Under the pieces are notes generated by a model. It was not told where the DNA came from and made no database searches. It saw only the letters and a list, made by a program, of their open reading frames with translations. 64,000 bases of DNA, taken from assembly GCF_000092225.1 (NCBI RefSeq), contig NC_014158.1, positions 2,108,001-2,172,000 of the forward strand. Direction: 5' to 3'. Shown here piece by piece: positions 47,503 to 59,062 of the stretch. The position numbers and the translations under genes are program-made. The DNA comes from Tsukamurella paurometabola DSM 20162 (GTDB taxonomy: Bacteria; Actinomycetota; Actinomycetes; Mycobacteriales; Mycobacteriaceae). Every line of letters starts with the position of its first letter. The stretch's first letter is position 1.

Positions 47503-47508
47503 TAGCGT
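47503..47508 (+). promoter_or_regulatory. -10 element of a leaderless GDPD promoter
   Basis: TAGCGT lies 8 nt before the ATG of the phosphodiesterase gene, in the divergent gap to jetA. Confidence 0.4.
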
Positions 47509-47516
47509 CGGCACCC

Positions 47517-48554
47517 ATGACCCCCGGTCGCCTGATGCTCTCCGTCCTCACCCTGGTCGCCGTCGTCGCTGGAACCGCCGCTCCGGTGTCAGCAGCACCG
47601 CAGCGCACCGTCGACCTCCAGGCCCACCGCGGCGGCCTCGGCCTGACCACCGAGTCGACGCTCGCGGGCTTCGACGCCGCCATGCGGCTCGGCGTGACCA
47701 CGCTGGAGCTGGACACACAGGTGACGAAGGACCGGAAGGTGGTGATCACGCACGACCGCAAGGTCGACGCCAAGAAGTGCACCGATACCGCGCCCGCGAC
47801 ACCGAGCGATCCGCAGTTCCCGTACGTCGGGAAGTACATCCGCGACCTTCGCTATGCGCAGATCCGCACCATGAACTGCGGCTACGAGAAGCTGGAGGGG
47901 CACACCACCCAGCGAGTGGTGGCCGGGGCCCGTATCCCGGAGCTGCGTGAGCTGTTCGATCTGGTGCGCTCGCGGAGGTCTGCGGTGCGGATGAACATCG
48001 AGACGAAAGTCGAGGCCGGCGCTCCCGAGCAGACCGCACCCCGCGGTGAGTTCGTCGGCGCCGTCGCGGGCGAGATCACCCGGTCCGGCCTCGCGGGGCA
48101 GGTCACGATCCAGAGTTTCGACTGGAACGCGCTGCGGGAGATCGGACCGCTGTTGCCGGGCGTCGGCCTGATCGCCCTCACCAACGGCGCGCAGTTCCTG
48201 CAGACCGGCGAGCCCGGGGCATCGCCGTGGTTGGGTCTGGACGTGGACCGATACGGCGGCGACTGGGTGCGCGCCGCCGCCGAGACCATCGCCGGGTTGA
48301 CCGCCGTTTCACCGGTCCAGGGTAATCCGCAGGACGGGGGAGTCGGCGACCCTGGTTTCGTGCGCTTCACCACGCCCGCGCTGATCCGTCGTGCCCACGC
48401 GCTCGGGTTGAAGGTGATCCCGTGGACGGTGAACGACCCAGCGACCATGCGAGCCCTGCTCGACGACGGTGTGGACGGCCTGATCACCGACTACCCCGAC
48501 CGTGCCCGCACCGTGTTCCGCGACCTCGGCATCGCATCGCCTGCGTCGAGCTAG
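47517..48554 (+). CDS. Secreted glycerophosphodiester phosphodiesterase
   Basis: A 345-residue exported enzyme of the GDPD family. The signal peptide (about 1-26) ends in SAAP. The catalytic region shows QAHRGG, TLELDTQVTKD and ITHDRKV, with the metal-binding His, Glu and Asp residues, and ends with VIPWTVND and GLITDYP. It hydrolyses glycerophosphodiesters outside the cell, providing glycerol phosphate. The ATG fits a leaderless transcript. Confidence 0.92.
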   Translation: MTPGRLMLSVLTLVAVVAGTAAPVSAAPQRTVDLQAHRGGLGLTTESTLAGFDAAMRLGVTTLELDTQVTKDRKVVITHDRKVDAKKCTDTAPATPSDPQFPYVGKYIRDLRYAQIRTMNCGYEKLEGHTTQRVVAGARIPELRELFDLVRSRRSAVRMNIETKVEAGAPEQTAPRGEFVGAVAGEITRSGLAGQVTIQSFDWNALREIGPLLPGVGLIALTNGAQFLQTGEPGASPWLGLDVDRYGGDWVRAAAETIAGLTAVSPVQGNPQDGGVGDPGFVRFTTPALIRRAHALGLKVIPWTVNDPATMRALLDDGVDGLITDYPDRARTVFRDLGIASPASS

Positions 48555-48621
48555 CGGGAAGTACTGCGTCATCGGAGATTTCGTTCCACGCGGGATGCGA
48601 TCGCGAAGACCTCGATTCGGC

Positions 48622-48627
48622 TACTGT
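48622..48627 (+). promoter_or_regulatory. -10 element of the DUF4333 lipoprotein gene
   Basis: TACTGT lies 6 nt before ATG 48634, suggesting a leaderless transcript. Confidence 0.4.
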
Positions 48628-48633
48628 CCCGTC

Positions 48634-49149
48634 ATGAGGCTCGCGAAGCTGGTCCTTGTCCCCGCCGTCGCCGCACCCGCCGTGGTCGGCTGCTCTCTGT
48701 TCGGTCCGTCGATCGATTTCGACGCGCTGACCAAGCGGATCGCCCAGGAACTGTCCGCTGAGTACGTGAAGTTCGGGGTCAAGGTCGACGCGGTGGACTG
48801 CGACGAGTCGCAGCGACGTCCGAAGCCCGGCTCGCGGTTCACCTGCGATGCCCGGGTGCGCGAGGTGAGCGTGCCCGTGGAGGTCACCGTCAAGGACGAC
48901 GACATGCGGGTCGACTTCGTGACCCTGCAGAAACTCTTCGACTTGGGCTCCGCCGGCCCGGCACTCGCTGCGAGGGTCTCGGAGCAGGTGAAGGCGCAGG
49001 TCGCCGTGGACTGCGGAACCGGACTCCGGGCGTTGCCGCCGGGCTCGACCTTCCGCTGCACCGCGCGTGATCAGGCCGGTACCGCAGCGACGCTCGTGTA
49101 CACCGTGGGGCCGATGCGCGGCGAGGACCGGTGGGTGATCAAACCCTGA
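48634..49149 (+). CDS. DUF4333 lipoprotein with two repeats
   Basis: A 171-residue lipoprotein; the signal peptide ends AVVGC. Two DUF4333-like units follow (about residues 50-95 and 115-165), each with a Cys pair: VDAVDCDE with FTCDARV, and VAVDCGTG with FRCTARD. The cysteines probably form disulfides. Function unknown. An in-frame upstream extension overlaps the GDPD gene and lacks character. Confidence 0.82.
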   Translation: MRLAKLVLVPAVAAPAVVGCSLFGPSIDFDALTKRIAQELSAEYVKFGVKVDAVDCDESQRRPKPGSRFTCDARVREVSVPVEVTVKDDDMRVDFVTLQKLFDLGSAGPALAARVSEQVKAQVAVDCGTGLRALPPGSTFRCTARDQAGTAATLVYTVGPMRGEDRWVIKP

Positions 49150-49181
49150 TCCGCACGGGAAACATCGGTCGCATGTGCAAC

Positions 49182-49206
49182 ACACGACACAGTCGTGTAT
49201 TTTTTC
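49182..49206 (+). terminator. Intrinsic terminator after the DUF4333 gene
   Basis: ACACGAC and GTCGTGT form a 7-bp stem with a 3-nt loop, followed by ATTTTTTT-like sequence. It lies 33 bp after the stop, a clear factor-independent terminator in a GC-rich genome where T-runs are rare. Confidence 0.75.
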
Positions 49207-49237
49207 ACCAGTAGACTCATATGTCACGGAGGACAAC

Positions 49238-49999
49238 ATGCGTGTCTCTGGCTTCATTCGTTCGATCTCGGCCCTGACGGTCGCCGTCGCGGCATCGACC
49301 GCGCTCGCAGTCGGCGCGGCCACGGCGGCACCGGCGGCGACGGCGTCGGTTTCCTCGTTGACCGACGAGGCCATCAGCAAGCAGGCGGCGGGTGACACCG
49401 CCGGCGCGCAGGCCGCGGTCAACCAGATGCCGGTCGATCACGCCCAGAAGGTGGTGGCTCTGATGACCAACGTCAACCAGGCGCTCACCTTTCCGCTCAC
49501 CGATCAGGTGCCCGGCGGCGTCGCGGCGGGCAGCGCGATCGTGATCCTCGGCTTCGGCCTCGAGGACAACGGCGGCCTGCGACCGATCCTCGTCGAGCGG
49601 CTCACCAAGGGTCTCGCCGTCGCGCAGGCTTACCCTGCGTTCCCGGTGATCGTCACCGGGGGCAACCCGAAGGCGGGCAAGACCGAGGCCGCGGCGATGA
49701 AGGAATGGCTGATCGGTCAGGGGATCTCGCCTACCCGGGTCTATACGGAGAACGGCGCCGGCTCCACGCAGGGCAACGCGATCAACACTGCGGCGCTGAT
49801 GCGGCAGAACGGGTTCGGCAACGGCGCCGTCCTGGTGACATCGGCTGATCACACCCGGCGGTCGGTGGCCGACTTCCTGGTCGCCGGGGTCACGCTGCAG
49901 GCCGTGGTGGCCTCGGACGCCAAGATCCAATCGGCACCGATGTCGCAGTCGGGCGTGCAAGCCGTCTACCGTGACGCCCGCGGTGTTGCGAAGATCTGA
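49238..49999 (+). CDS. Secreted DUF218/YdcF-family protein
   Basis: A 253-residue protein with a signal peptide (about 1-31, ending ATAAPA) and a DUF218 core: ILGFGLEDNG, VIVTGGNPKAG, EAAAMKEWL and RVYTENGAGST. DUF218 proteins often act near peptidoglycan or bind nucleotides; the exact role is unknown. GGAGG lies 6 nt before the ATG. Confidence 0.87.
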   Translation: MRVSGFIRSISALTVAVAASTALAVGAATAAPAATASVSSLTDEAISKQAAGDTAGAQAAVNQMPVDHAQKVVALMTNVNQALTFPLTDQVPGGVAAGSAIVILGFGLEDNGGLRPILVERLTKGLAVAQAYPAFPVIVTGGNPKAGKTEAAAMKEWLIGQGISPTRVYTENGAGSTQGNAINTAALMRQNGFGNGAVLVTSADHTRRSVADFLVAGVTLQAVVASDAKIQSAPMSQSGVQAVYRDARGVAKI

Positions 50000-50049
50000 T
50001 GACACGTTCGTGACGGTTTGAAAACGCCTCTGACCTCGTACAAGTATAC

Positions 50050-50068
50050 AAAGGTAAACCTCGCCTAT
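50050..50068. promoter_or_regulatory. Putative IdeR/DtxR iron box
   Basis: The 19-bp sequence AAAGGTAAACCTCGCCTAT matches 12 positions of the IdeR/DtxR consensus, with the AGGT and CCTA ends intact. It lies 65 bp before the iron-binding lipoprotein gene. Confidence 0.45.
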
Positions 50069-50133
50069 TGTCCGATTCGTCGGGTATGGTCCTGCCAACG
50101 CTCCACAGCGCGGGCGCGACGAAGGGAAGAGGC

Positions 50134-51171
50134 ATGGGTGGTTTTCGACGGTGGGCGGCGCTCGGAGGAGCAGCGGTCCTCGCGGTGGGTTCGCTCACCG
50201 CGTGCGGTAGCGGATCGACTCCGGACGCGGGTACCTCCAGCGCTTCGTCGGCGGGCCCCACGATCACGCTGTACTCGGGCCGGTCGAAGGAACTCGTAGG
50301 TCCGCTGATCGATCAGATCAAGGGTGCCGTGTCCGTGAACGTCGCCTACGACAAGAAGGCCAACCAGATTCAGGAGGAAGGCAGCCGCAGCCCCGCGGAC
50401 GTCTACTTCGGTCAGGACGCGGGCGAACTCGGTGCGCTCGCGAAGGCGGGGCTCCTCGAACCGTTGCCCAGTGACATCGTGGACAAGATCCCGGCGCAGT
50501 ACCGCTCCGGCGACGGCACCTGGGCGGCGACCTCCGCGCGATCGCGCGTGCTGGTGTACAACCCCGCACAGCTGCCCGAAGCCGACCTGCCGACCGGGAT
50601 CGACGGGCTCCTCGACCCGAAGTTCAAGGGCAAGGTCGGCTATGCGCCCACCAATGCGTCGTTCAAATCGTTCGTGACCGCGCTGCGGGTGCTCCGCGGC
50701 GAAGACGGCGCGAAGGCGTGGCTCCAGGGATTCCTGGCGAATGAGCCGAAGAAGTTCGAGGGCAACGGCAAGATCCTCGACGCGGTGAACTCGGGCACCG
50801 TGGCGTCCGGCCTGATCAACCACTACTACTGGGCGCAGGCCGTGCAGGAGAAGGGCGAGGCGGGCGTGCCGTCGAAGCTCACGTTCTTCGATAACGATCC
50901 GGGCGGTCTCGTGAACCTCGCCGGCGCCGCGGTGCTCAAGAGCTCCACGAAGAAGCCGCAGGCCATCGAGTTCGTGCGCCAGCTGTTGACGAACTCCTCG
51001 CAGGAGTACTTCGCCACCAAGACGGGGGAGTACCCGGTGGTCTCGGGTGTCCCGTTCTCGGTGCCCGGCCTGCCGCCACTGTCGGCCCTCACGCCGCCGA
51101 AGGTCGATTACGCGCAGCTCGCCGACACCAAGGGCACCGAGCGACTGTTTACCGAGGTGGGTGCGCTCTAA
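50134..51171 (+). CDS. Ferric-iron ABC transporter substrate-binding lipoprotein
   Basis: A 345-residue FbpA-type binding protein. The signal peptide ends LTAC, with lipidated Cys24. The core shows TLYSGRSKELV, DVYFGQDAGELG and NHYYWAQ, where paired tyrosines typically bind Fe3+. ATG 50134 has a GA-rich site upstream. It overlaps the permease gene by 11 bp, forming an uptake operon with an upstream IdeR-like box. Confidence 0.9.
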   Translation: MGGFRRWAALGGAAVLAVGSLTACGSGSTPDAGTSSASSAGPTITLYSGRSKELVGPLIDQIKGAVSVNVAYDKKANQIQEEGSRSPADVYFGQDAGELGALAKAGLLEPLPSDIVDKIPAQYRSGDGTWAATSARSRVLVYNPAQLPEADLPTGIDGLLDPKFKGKVGYAPTNASFKSFVTALRVLRGEDGAKAWLQGFLANEPKKFEGNGKILDAVNSGTVASGLINHYYWAQAVQEKGEAGVPSKLTFFDNDPGGLVNLAGAAVLKSSTKKPQAIEFVRQLLTNSSQEYFATKTGEYPVVSGVPFSVPGLPPLSALTPPKVDYAQLADTKGTERLFTEVGAL

Positions 51172-52681
51172 CCCGGGCCGGCTCGCGCTCGGGCTGGTCG
51201 CGGCGGCCGTCGCAGGCTCTGTTCTGGTACCCGTGGCCTACCTCGTGCTGCGGGCGTCCGAGCTCGGGTTCGACGGTGCCCGTGCGCTTCTGATGCGTCC
51301 GCGCACTGCCGAGCTGGCCGGTAACACCGCTCGGCTCGCTGCGACGGTCACCGTCGCCGCGGGCGCACTCGGCGTGGGTACGGCATGGCTGGTGACCACA
51401 CGGGTGGGACGAGGGCGATCGCTGCTTCTCGCGCTGCTCGCGGCGCCGCTCGCGATTCCCTCGTACGTCGCGGGGTTCGTCTGGACCCGGCTGTTCCCGG
51501 GGTTCGAGGGCTTCTGGGCGGCAGTGCTGATCCTGGTGCTGGCCTGCTACCCACTGGTCCTGCTACCCGCGGCGGCCGCCTTCGCCGGTCTCGGCCGCGA
51601 CCACGAAGACGTGGCCCGCACCCTCGGTCTCGGCCCCATCGCGGTGTTCCTGCGCGTCACCGCACGCCGGGTGTGGCCCGCCTGCGCGGGCGGGTCGCTC
51701 CTGGTGGCGCTCTACACGATCAGTGACTTCGGAGGCCCGGCCGTGGTGCGCTACGAGCCGTTCACCGTCGGCATCTACAACGCGTACAACGGTGCGTACG
51801 ACCGGAGCACGCCGGCGGTGTACGGCTGTGTTCTCGCGGTGGTCGCGATCGTCCTGGCGGCCGCCGAGCGCGGGGTGCGCCGCGACACGCCGCCGGCGGC
51901 GACCGTTGAACGTTCGCCGGCGCGCTCGGGCGCCGTCGCGGCGTGGGCGGTGAGCGCCCTCGTGCTGCTGGCCGGGATCGCCGTGCCGGTGGCCGGGCTG
52001 CTGCGCGAGATCAGCGAATCGACCCGGCTCGGCTTCACCACGCTGGGCGGTGTGCTCGCCTGGGCCTGGCCCGATCTGCGGGCCACCCTGGTGCTGTCGG
52101 TGACCGCCGCCGCGGTGATCGCCGTCGCTGCGCTGCCGGTGGCGGTGTACACGGCCCGGCCGCCCGGGCCCGGCGCCGGTCCGATCGAATCCCTCTCGTC
52201 CCTCGGGTATGCGCTACCCGGCGTCACCGTGGCGTTGGCGACCGTGTTCGTCGGGATCCGGCTGTTGCCGGACTGGTATCTCACCACCCCGCTGCTGATC
52301 GCCTGCTACGTGATTCTCTTCCTGCCGGTGTGCCTCGGCCCGGCCCGGCAGGCACTCGACGCGATACCGCCGCGGGTTCCGGACGCGGCGCGGACTCTGG
52401 GGGCCTCCGCGGTCGGGACGCTGGCGCGGGTGCGCCTGCCACTGGCCGCCCCCGGGATCGCCGCCGGCGCGGCACTGGCGTGCCTGTCGGTGGCGAAGGA
52501 ACTCCCCGCCACGTTGATGCTGGCACCGGTGGGCACCTCGACACTCGCCACCCACATGTGGAGCCTGAACAACGACGTCGCCTACGGCCGCGCCGCAGTG
52601 CTGGGCCTGCTGCTGGTACTCGTCGCGTCGGTGCCCACCGTGGCATTGTCGATGCTGCTCACCCGGGAGGGAAGACGATGA
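51161..52681 (+). CDS. Ferric-iron ABC transporter permease
   Basis: A 506-residue FbpB/AfuB-type permease, a tandem duplication of two permease halves with about 12 helices. EAA-type loops are DVARTLGLGPIAVFLRVTA and DAARTLGASAVGTLARVRLP. GTG 51161, within the binding-protein gene and preceded by GAGG, is chosen; it overlaps the ATPase gene by 4 bp at the end. Confidence 0.9.
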   Translation: MRSNPGRLALGLVAAAVAGSVLVPVAYLVLRASELGFDGARALLMRPRTAELAGNTARLAATVTVAAGALGVGTAWLVTTRVGRGRSLLLALLAAPLAIPSYVAGFVWTRLFPGFEGFWAAVLILVLACYPLVLLPAAAAFAGLGRDHEDVARTLGLGPIAVFLRVTARRVWPACAGGSLLVALYTISDFGGPAVVRYEPFTVGIYNAYNGAYDRSTPAVYGCVLAVVAIVLAAAERGVRRDTPPAATVERSPARSGAVAAWAVSALVLLAGIAVPVAGLLREISESTRLGFTTLGGVLAWAWPDLRATLVLSVTAAAVIAVAALPVAVYTARPPGPGAGPIESLSSLGYALPGVTVALATVFVGIRLLPDWYLTTPLLIACYVILFLPVCLGPARQALDAIPPRVPDAARTLGASAVGTLARVRLPLAAPGIAAGAALACLSVAKELPATLMLAPVGTSTLATHMWSLNNDVAYGRAAVLGLLLVLVASVPTVALSMLLTREGRR

Positions 52682-53703
52682 ACGACGCCGTCGTGGTGCG
52701 CGGACTGTCGGTGCGGTACGGCCGGACCGCGGTGCTCCGGGACGTCGATCTCACGGTGCGCCGCGGCGCCGTCACCGCGGTCGTGGGCCCGTCGGGCTGC
52801 GGAAAGACCACCCTGCTCCGGGCCATCGCGGGGCTGGAACGGGCCGTCGGCGGGAGTATCGAGATCGACGGTGCGGTGGTCGCGGCACCCGGGATCCACG
52901 TTCCGCCCGACCGGAGGAACGTGGGCCTCGTACCCCAGGAGGGCGCGCTGTTCGCCCATTTGACGGTGCGGGGGAACGTGGGCTTCGGTCTGGGGCCCCG
53001 ATGGCGGCGGACACCGGGCCGCGAGGACCGCGTGACGGGTCTGCTCACCACGGTGGGCCTGGACGAGCTGGCCGACCGCCGTCCCGCGGAGCTGTCCGGT
53101 GGACAGCAGCAACGGGTGGCGTTGGCGCGTGCACTCGCGCCGCGGCCCACGGTGATCGGCCTGGACGAGCCCTTCTCGGCGCTCGACGCCGCGCTACGGA
53201 GCAGGCTGCGCGAGCACGTGAGCGCGACCCTGCGCGCGGAGCAGGCGACCGCACTGCTGGTGACGCACGACGCGGAGGAGGCGCTCGCGATGGCCGACTC
53301 GATCGTGGTGCTGGTCGACGGTGCCGTGCGCCAGGCCGGTCCTGCGGAGCACGTCTACACGTCACCGATCGACGTGGGAGTCGCTCGTCTGTTCGGCGAG
53401 GTCTCCGCTCTGCCCGGGACCGCGAGCGGCGATCACGTCGTGTGCGCACTGGGCCGGATCCCACTGCGGCACAGTGCGACCGGACCCGTCGAGGTGCTCG
53501 CCCGCCCCGGTGAACTCACCCTCATCGCCGGCGGTGCGCATCGGGTCCGCAGCGTCGGATTCCGGGGGGAGCACTGCGCCGTCACCGCCACCGTCGGCGA
53601 GACGAGGGTGCGGCTCGACGTGCCGGTGTCCGAGGTCCCGGAGCTCGGCGCCGCGGTCACGATCACGGCGGCGCGGCCCCTGCACGCCGTCGCCCCGCGC
53701 TGA
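52678..53703 (+). CDS. Ferric-iron ABC transporter ATP-binding protein
   Basis: A 341-residue FbpC-type ATPase: Walker A GPSGCGKTT, signature LSGGQQQR, Walker B VIGLDEPFSALD, and a C-terminal TOBE-like regulatory domain (about 245-341). GGGAGGGAAG precedes the ATG, which overlaps the permease stop. Confidence 0.93.
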   Translation: MNDAVVVRGLSVRYGRTAVLRDVDLTVRRGAVTAVVGPSGCGKTTLLRAIAGLERAVGGSIEIDGAVVAAPGIHVPPDRRNVGLVPQEGALFAHLTVRGNVGFGLGPRWRRTPGREDRVTGLLTTVGLDELADRRPAELSGGQQQRVALARALAPRPTVIGLDEPFSALDAALRSRLREHVSATLRAEQATALLVTHDAEEALAMADSIVVLVDGAVRQAGPAEHVYTSPIDVGVARLFGEVSALPGTASGDHVVCALGRIPLRHSATGPVEVLARPGELTLIAGGAHRVRSVGFRGEHCAVTATVGETRVRLDVPVSEVPELGAAVTITAARPLHAVAPR

Positions 53704-53752
53704 TCCCGCGGACTCCCGGCGCATGTCGGAGTGCTGTGCCACGGTAGGGGGC

Positions 53753-54580
53753 ATGACCGAGTACACAGCGCCCGTCGGGGCACCCGTCTGGATCGATCTG
53801 ATGAGCCGCGATGTCGATGCGGCGGTGGAGTTCTACCGGGCGGTGTTCGGCTGGGAGGCCGATCCTCCGCATCCCGACTTCGGTGGTTACCGGAATTTCC
53901 GCGTCAACGGCAATCTCGTGGCCGGGCTCATGGGAGCCACCGATGGCGGTGAAGGACCGGGCGACATGTGGTCGGTATACCTGCGCACGAACGACGCCGA
54001 TGCGTCGATCGCCACCGCCACCGAGGCCGGCGCCGCCGTGATCGTGCCACCGTCCCCGGTGGGTGAGTTGGGACGGTTCGGCTTCGTGGTCGACCCGGCC
54101 GGCGCCGCGATCGGCGTCTGGGAGCCCGGCACCCATCCGGGCTTCCTCGAGCGCGGCGTGCCGGGTACGCCCTACTGGTTCGACTGTCAGAGCCGAGAGT
54201 ACGGCGTGTCGAAGGACTTCTACCGCACCGTCTTCGGGTGGGAGTACGAGGAGGTCGGGACCGGGGGAGACGCGGACGCCGTGGGCCCGGACAGTTACGC
54301 ACAGGTGCTGGTCCCGGCGGCGGACGGCACCAAGGAGGGCGTCGCGGGGATCATGGATTCGGCGCCGCTGTTCGCCTCCGGCGCGTATCCCGAAGGCACG
54401 CCCTCGTTCTGGCAGATCTACCTCGCGGTCGAGGACGTCGCGGCCGCCGGAGCCAGGATCACCGCGGCGAGCGGCACCGTGGTGCAGCCGGGCGAGGTCA
54501 CGCCGTGGGGCACGCTCGCCGCCGCCACCGACGTCAACGGCGCCTTCTTCTGTTACGCCACGCCGCCGGCCGGGATGTAG
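53753..54580 (+). CDS. Two-domain VOC (glyoxalase/bleomycin-resistance-like) protein
   Basis: A 275-residue protein with two VOC modules (about 10-125 and 138-270), each starting WIDLMSRDVDAAVEFY or WFDCQSREYGVSKDFY and containing FGWE. Such proteins bind metals or small hydrophobic ligands; the substrate is unknown. The GGTAGGGGGC stretch precedes the ATG. It ends 7 bp from the convergent acnR gene. Confidence 0.88.
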   Translation: MTEYTAPVGAPVWIDLMSRDVDAAVEFYRAVFGWEADPPHPDFGGYRNFRVNGNLVAGLMGATDGGEGPGDMWSVYLRTNDADASIATATEAGAAVIVPPSPVGELGRFGFVVDPAGAAIGVWEPGTHPGFLERGVPGTPYWFDCQSREYGVSKDFYRTVFGWEYEEVGTGGDADAVGPDSYAQVLVPAADGTKEGVAGIMDSAPLFASGAYPEGTPSFWQIYLAVEDVAAAGARITAASGTVVQPGEVTPWGTLAAATDVNGAFFCYATPPAGM

Positions 54581-54587
54581 CGGGAGT

Positions 54588-55157
54588 TCAGTCCTCGCGG
54601 CGGCGCACGCTCTCCTCGACCAGGTCGAGCACCGCCTCCAGGCCGTCCGTCGGGCGACCGGAGGAGAGGTGGGTGACCAGGCCGTCGAGGACCAGGTCGA
54701 GATAGCCGAGGATCACGTTCGTCGGCAGATCATCGCGCAGCCGGCCGCGCTGCTTCTGCTGCTCCAGGCGGCGCAATGTGGCAGCGGTCAGCTCGGCACT
54801 GCGTTCGGTCCATTGAGCCCGGAAGTCGTTGTCGTTCTTGAGTCTCCGTGCGATCTCCAAGCGGGTGCCGAGCCAGTCGAACCGCTCCGGATGAGCCAGC
54901 ATGTCACGCATGACCTGCACCAGACCCTGCGTGGCGGCGATATCGGCCATGCGTTCGGCGTCTTCGCGGGCCAGTGCCAGGAACAGCGCGTCCTTGTCGC
55001 GGAAGTGGTGGAAGATCGCACCCCGGCTCAGACCGGTCGCGGCCTCGAGCCGGCGCACGGTGGCGCCGTCGTAGCCGAACTCGGCGAAACAGGTCCGCGC
55101 ACCGTCGAGGATCTGACGTCTGCGCGCGGCGAGGTGGTCGTCGCTGACCTTGGGCAC
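54588..55157 (-). CDS. acnR: TetR-family repressor of aconitase
   Basis: A 189-residue TetR protein closely resembling Corynebacterium AcnR, with YDGATVRRLEAATGLSRGA as DNA-binding helix and a C-terminus RPTDGLEAVLDLVEE. It represses the aconitase gene, in Corynebacterium under citrate and iron control. GTG 55157 is chosen because AGGAG lies 5 nt upstream. It follows acnA on the same strand after 79 bp. Confidence 0.93.
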   Translation of the reverse strand: MPKVSDDHLAARRRQILDGARTCFAEFGYDGATVRRLEAATGLSRGAIFHHFRDKDALFLALAREDAERMADIAATQGLVQVMRDMLAHPERFDWLGTRLEIARRLKNDNDFRAQWTERSAELTAATLRRLEQQKQRGRLRDDLPTNVILGYLDLVLDGLVTHLSSGRPTDGLEAVLDLVEESVRRRED

Positions 55158-55236
55158 GAGCACTCCTGATCTGACGGGGAAGGCGGGCCCGGCTGGAGGC
55201 CGGACCCGCCTTCACGCGTCTACGTCACACCGTCGG

Positions 55237-58170
<2,934 letters not shown>

Positions 58171-58209
58171 TCATTCTGCCTTGTCCGCGGGGTGCGCGGG
58201 GGCGTGTCG

Positions 58210-58215
58210 TAGCCT
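58210..58215 (+). promoter_or_regulatory. -10 element of the Rv1476-like gene
   Basis: TAGCCT lies 6 nt before the ATG of the Rv1476-like gene, suggesting a leaderless transcript. Confidence 0.4.
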
Positions 58216-58221
58216 GAGGTC

Positions 58222-58827
58222 ATGGGCCCCCTGCCGATTCTCACCGAAGTGCCGACCGACGTGGACATGACCGCGCTCAAGGCCGACCTCGCCGACGGCG
58301 GCGTGGCCATCCTCAACCCCGCGTACCAGGGGATGGAGTCTCAGGTGGCGGCCGTGGTCAAGGACGCCGAGGCCAAGGGGATCGAGAACTTCAAGGTGAT
58401 CGTGCTGGCGCATGACTACCGGCCCGATACCTCGCTCCGCGATCTCGGAACCGAGCTCGCCAAGCAGGAGGGCGGCACGATGTCGGTGCTCGTGATGTCG
58501 CCGACTCAGGTGGCGGGATTCTCGACCGGTCAGCTCAGCCGGTATCAGATCGAGAAGGCGCAGGACGGTCACAAGCCGACCGGCCTGACGCTGAACAACC
58601 CGCCGGCGGCCGCCCGGGATTTCGTGGATATCGCCGATAACGCGACCTTCCCGTGGGCGGGCTTCACCGTGGCCCTGGTCCTGTTCGTCGCCGTGCTCGC
58701 AGGCGTAGCCCGGGTGATCACACGCAACCGTAGCCGCGAGGTGGATGCCGCCCGGCGCGCCGCAGGGCTCCGACCGGATCAGACTGACGCAGTCGATGAT
58801 GTGTCCCATTCTTCGACCGCGCCATAG
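58222..58827 (+). CDS. Rv1476-like membrane protein (DUF6676)
   Basis: A 201-residue protein in the conserved position between aconitase and the NlpC/P60 gene. The N-terminal domain (1-145) resembles the Rv1476/DUF6676 family and is followed by one membrane helix (about 155-173) and a charged tail. With no N-terminal signal peptide, the topology is uncertain. Function unknown; conserved linkage suggests a cell-envelope role. Confidence 0.88.
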   Translation: MGPLPILTEVPTDVDMTALKADLADGGVAILNPAYQGMESQVAAVVKDAEAKGIENFKVIVLAHDYRPDTSLRDLGTELAKQEGGTMSVLVMSPTQVAGFSTGQLSRYQIEKAQDGHKPTGLTLNNPPAAARDFVDIADNATFPWAGFTVALVLFVAVLAGVARVITRNRSREVDAARRAAGLRPDQTDAVDDVSHSSTAP

Positions 58828-58844
58828 CGCATTCATTCGATAAT

Positions 58845-58960
58845 TCCACCGCTGTAACTTCGCGGCCGGAGGGATACTGGCAATTCCTCTCGGTTAAATC
58901 ATCGAAGCAGGTCAACTGCGTGCGGCTGGGCTCACATCAATGTAATTCAGGCTTTCGTGT
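58845..58960 (+). ncRNA. Candidate ydaO-type c-di-AMP riboswitch in the ripA leader
   Basis: The 235-bp gap before the NlpC/P60 gene holds CCGCTGTAACTTCGCGG, a stem enclosing a UAAC-type loop, followed by CCGGAGGGATAC and a second stem GCAG-GUCAA-CUGC. This resembles the P1 region of ydaO riboswitches, which often precede cell-wall hydrolase genes in actinobacteria. The 3' half matches poorly, so this is tentative. The remaining leader (58961-59062) shows only the GAGGAG site. Confidence 0.42.
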
Positions 58961-59062
58961 TTTCTCTTGTTGCCAAAGTGTCGTACGGTACTCATGGAAC
59001 TAATGTTGTGCGTGTTGTAAACGCGTACTCATTGGGCGTGAACGCAGACTGAGGAGACACCC

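Noticed and set aside
51943-52677. Upstream extension of the iron ATPase frame
   Set aside because: It lies inside the permease gene and lacks domain features; the ATG with GGGAGGGAAG at 52678 gives the standard ATPase N-terminus.
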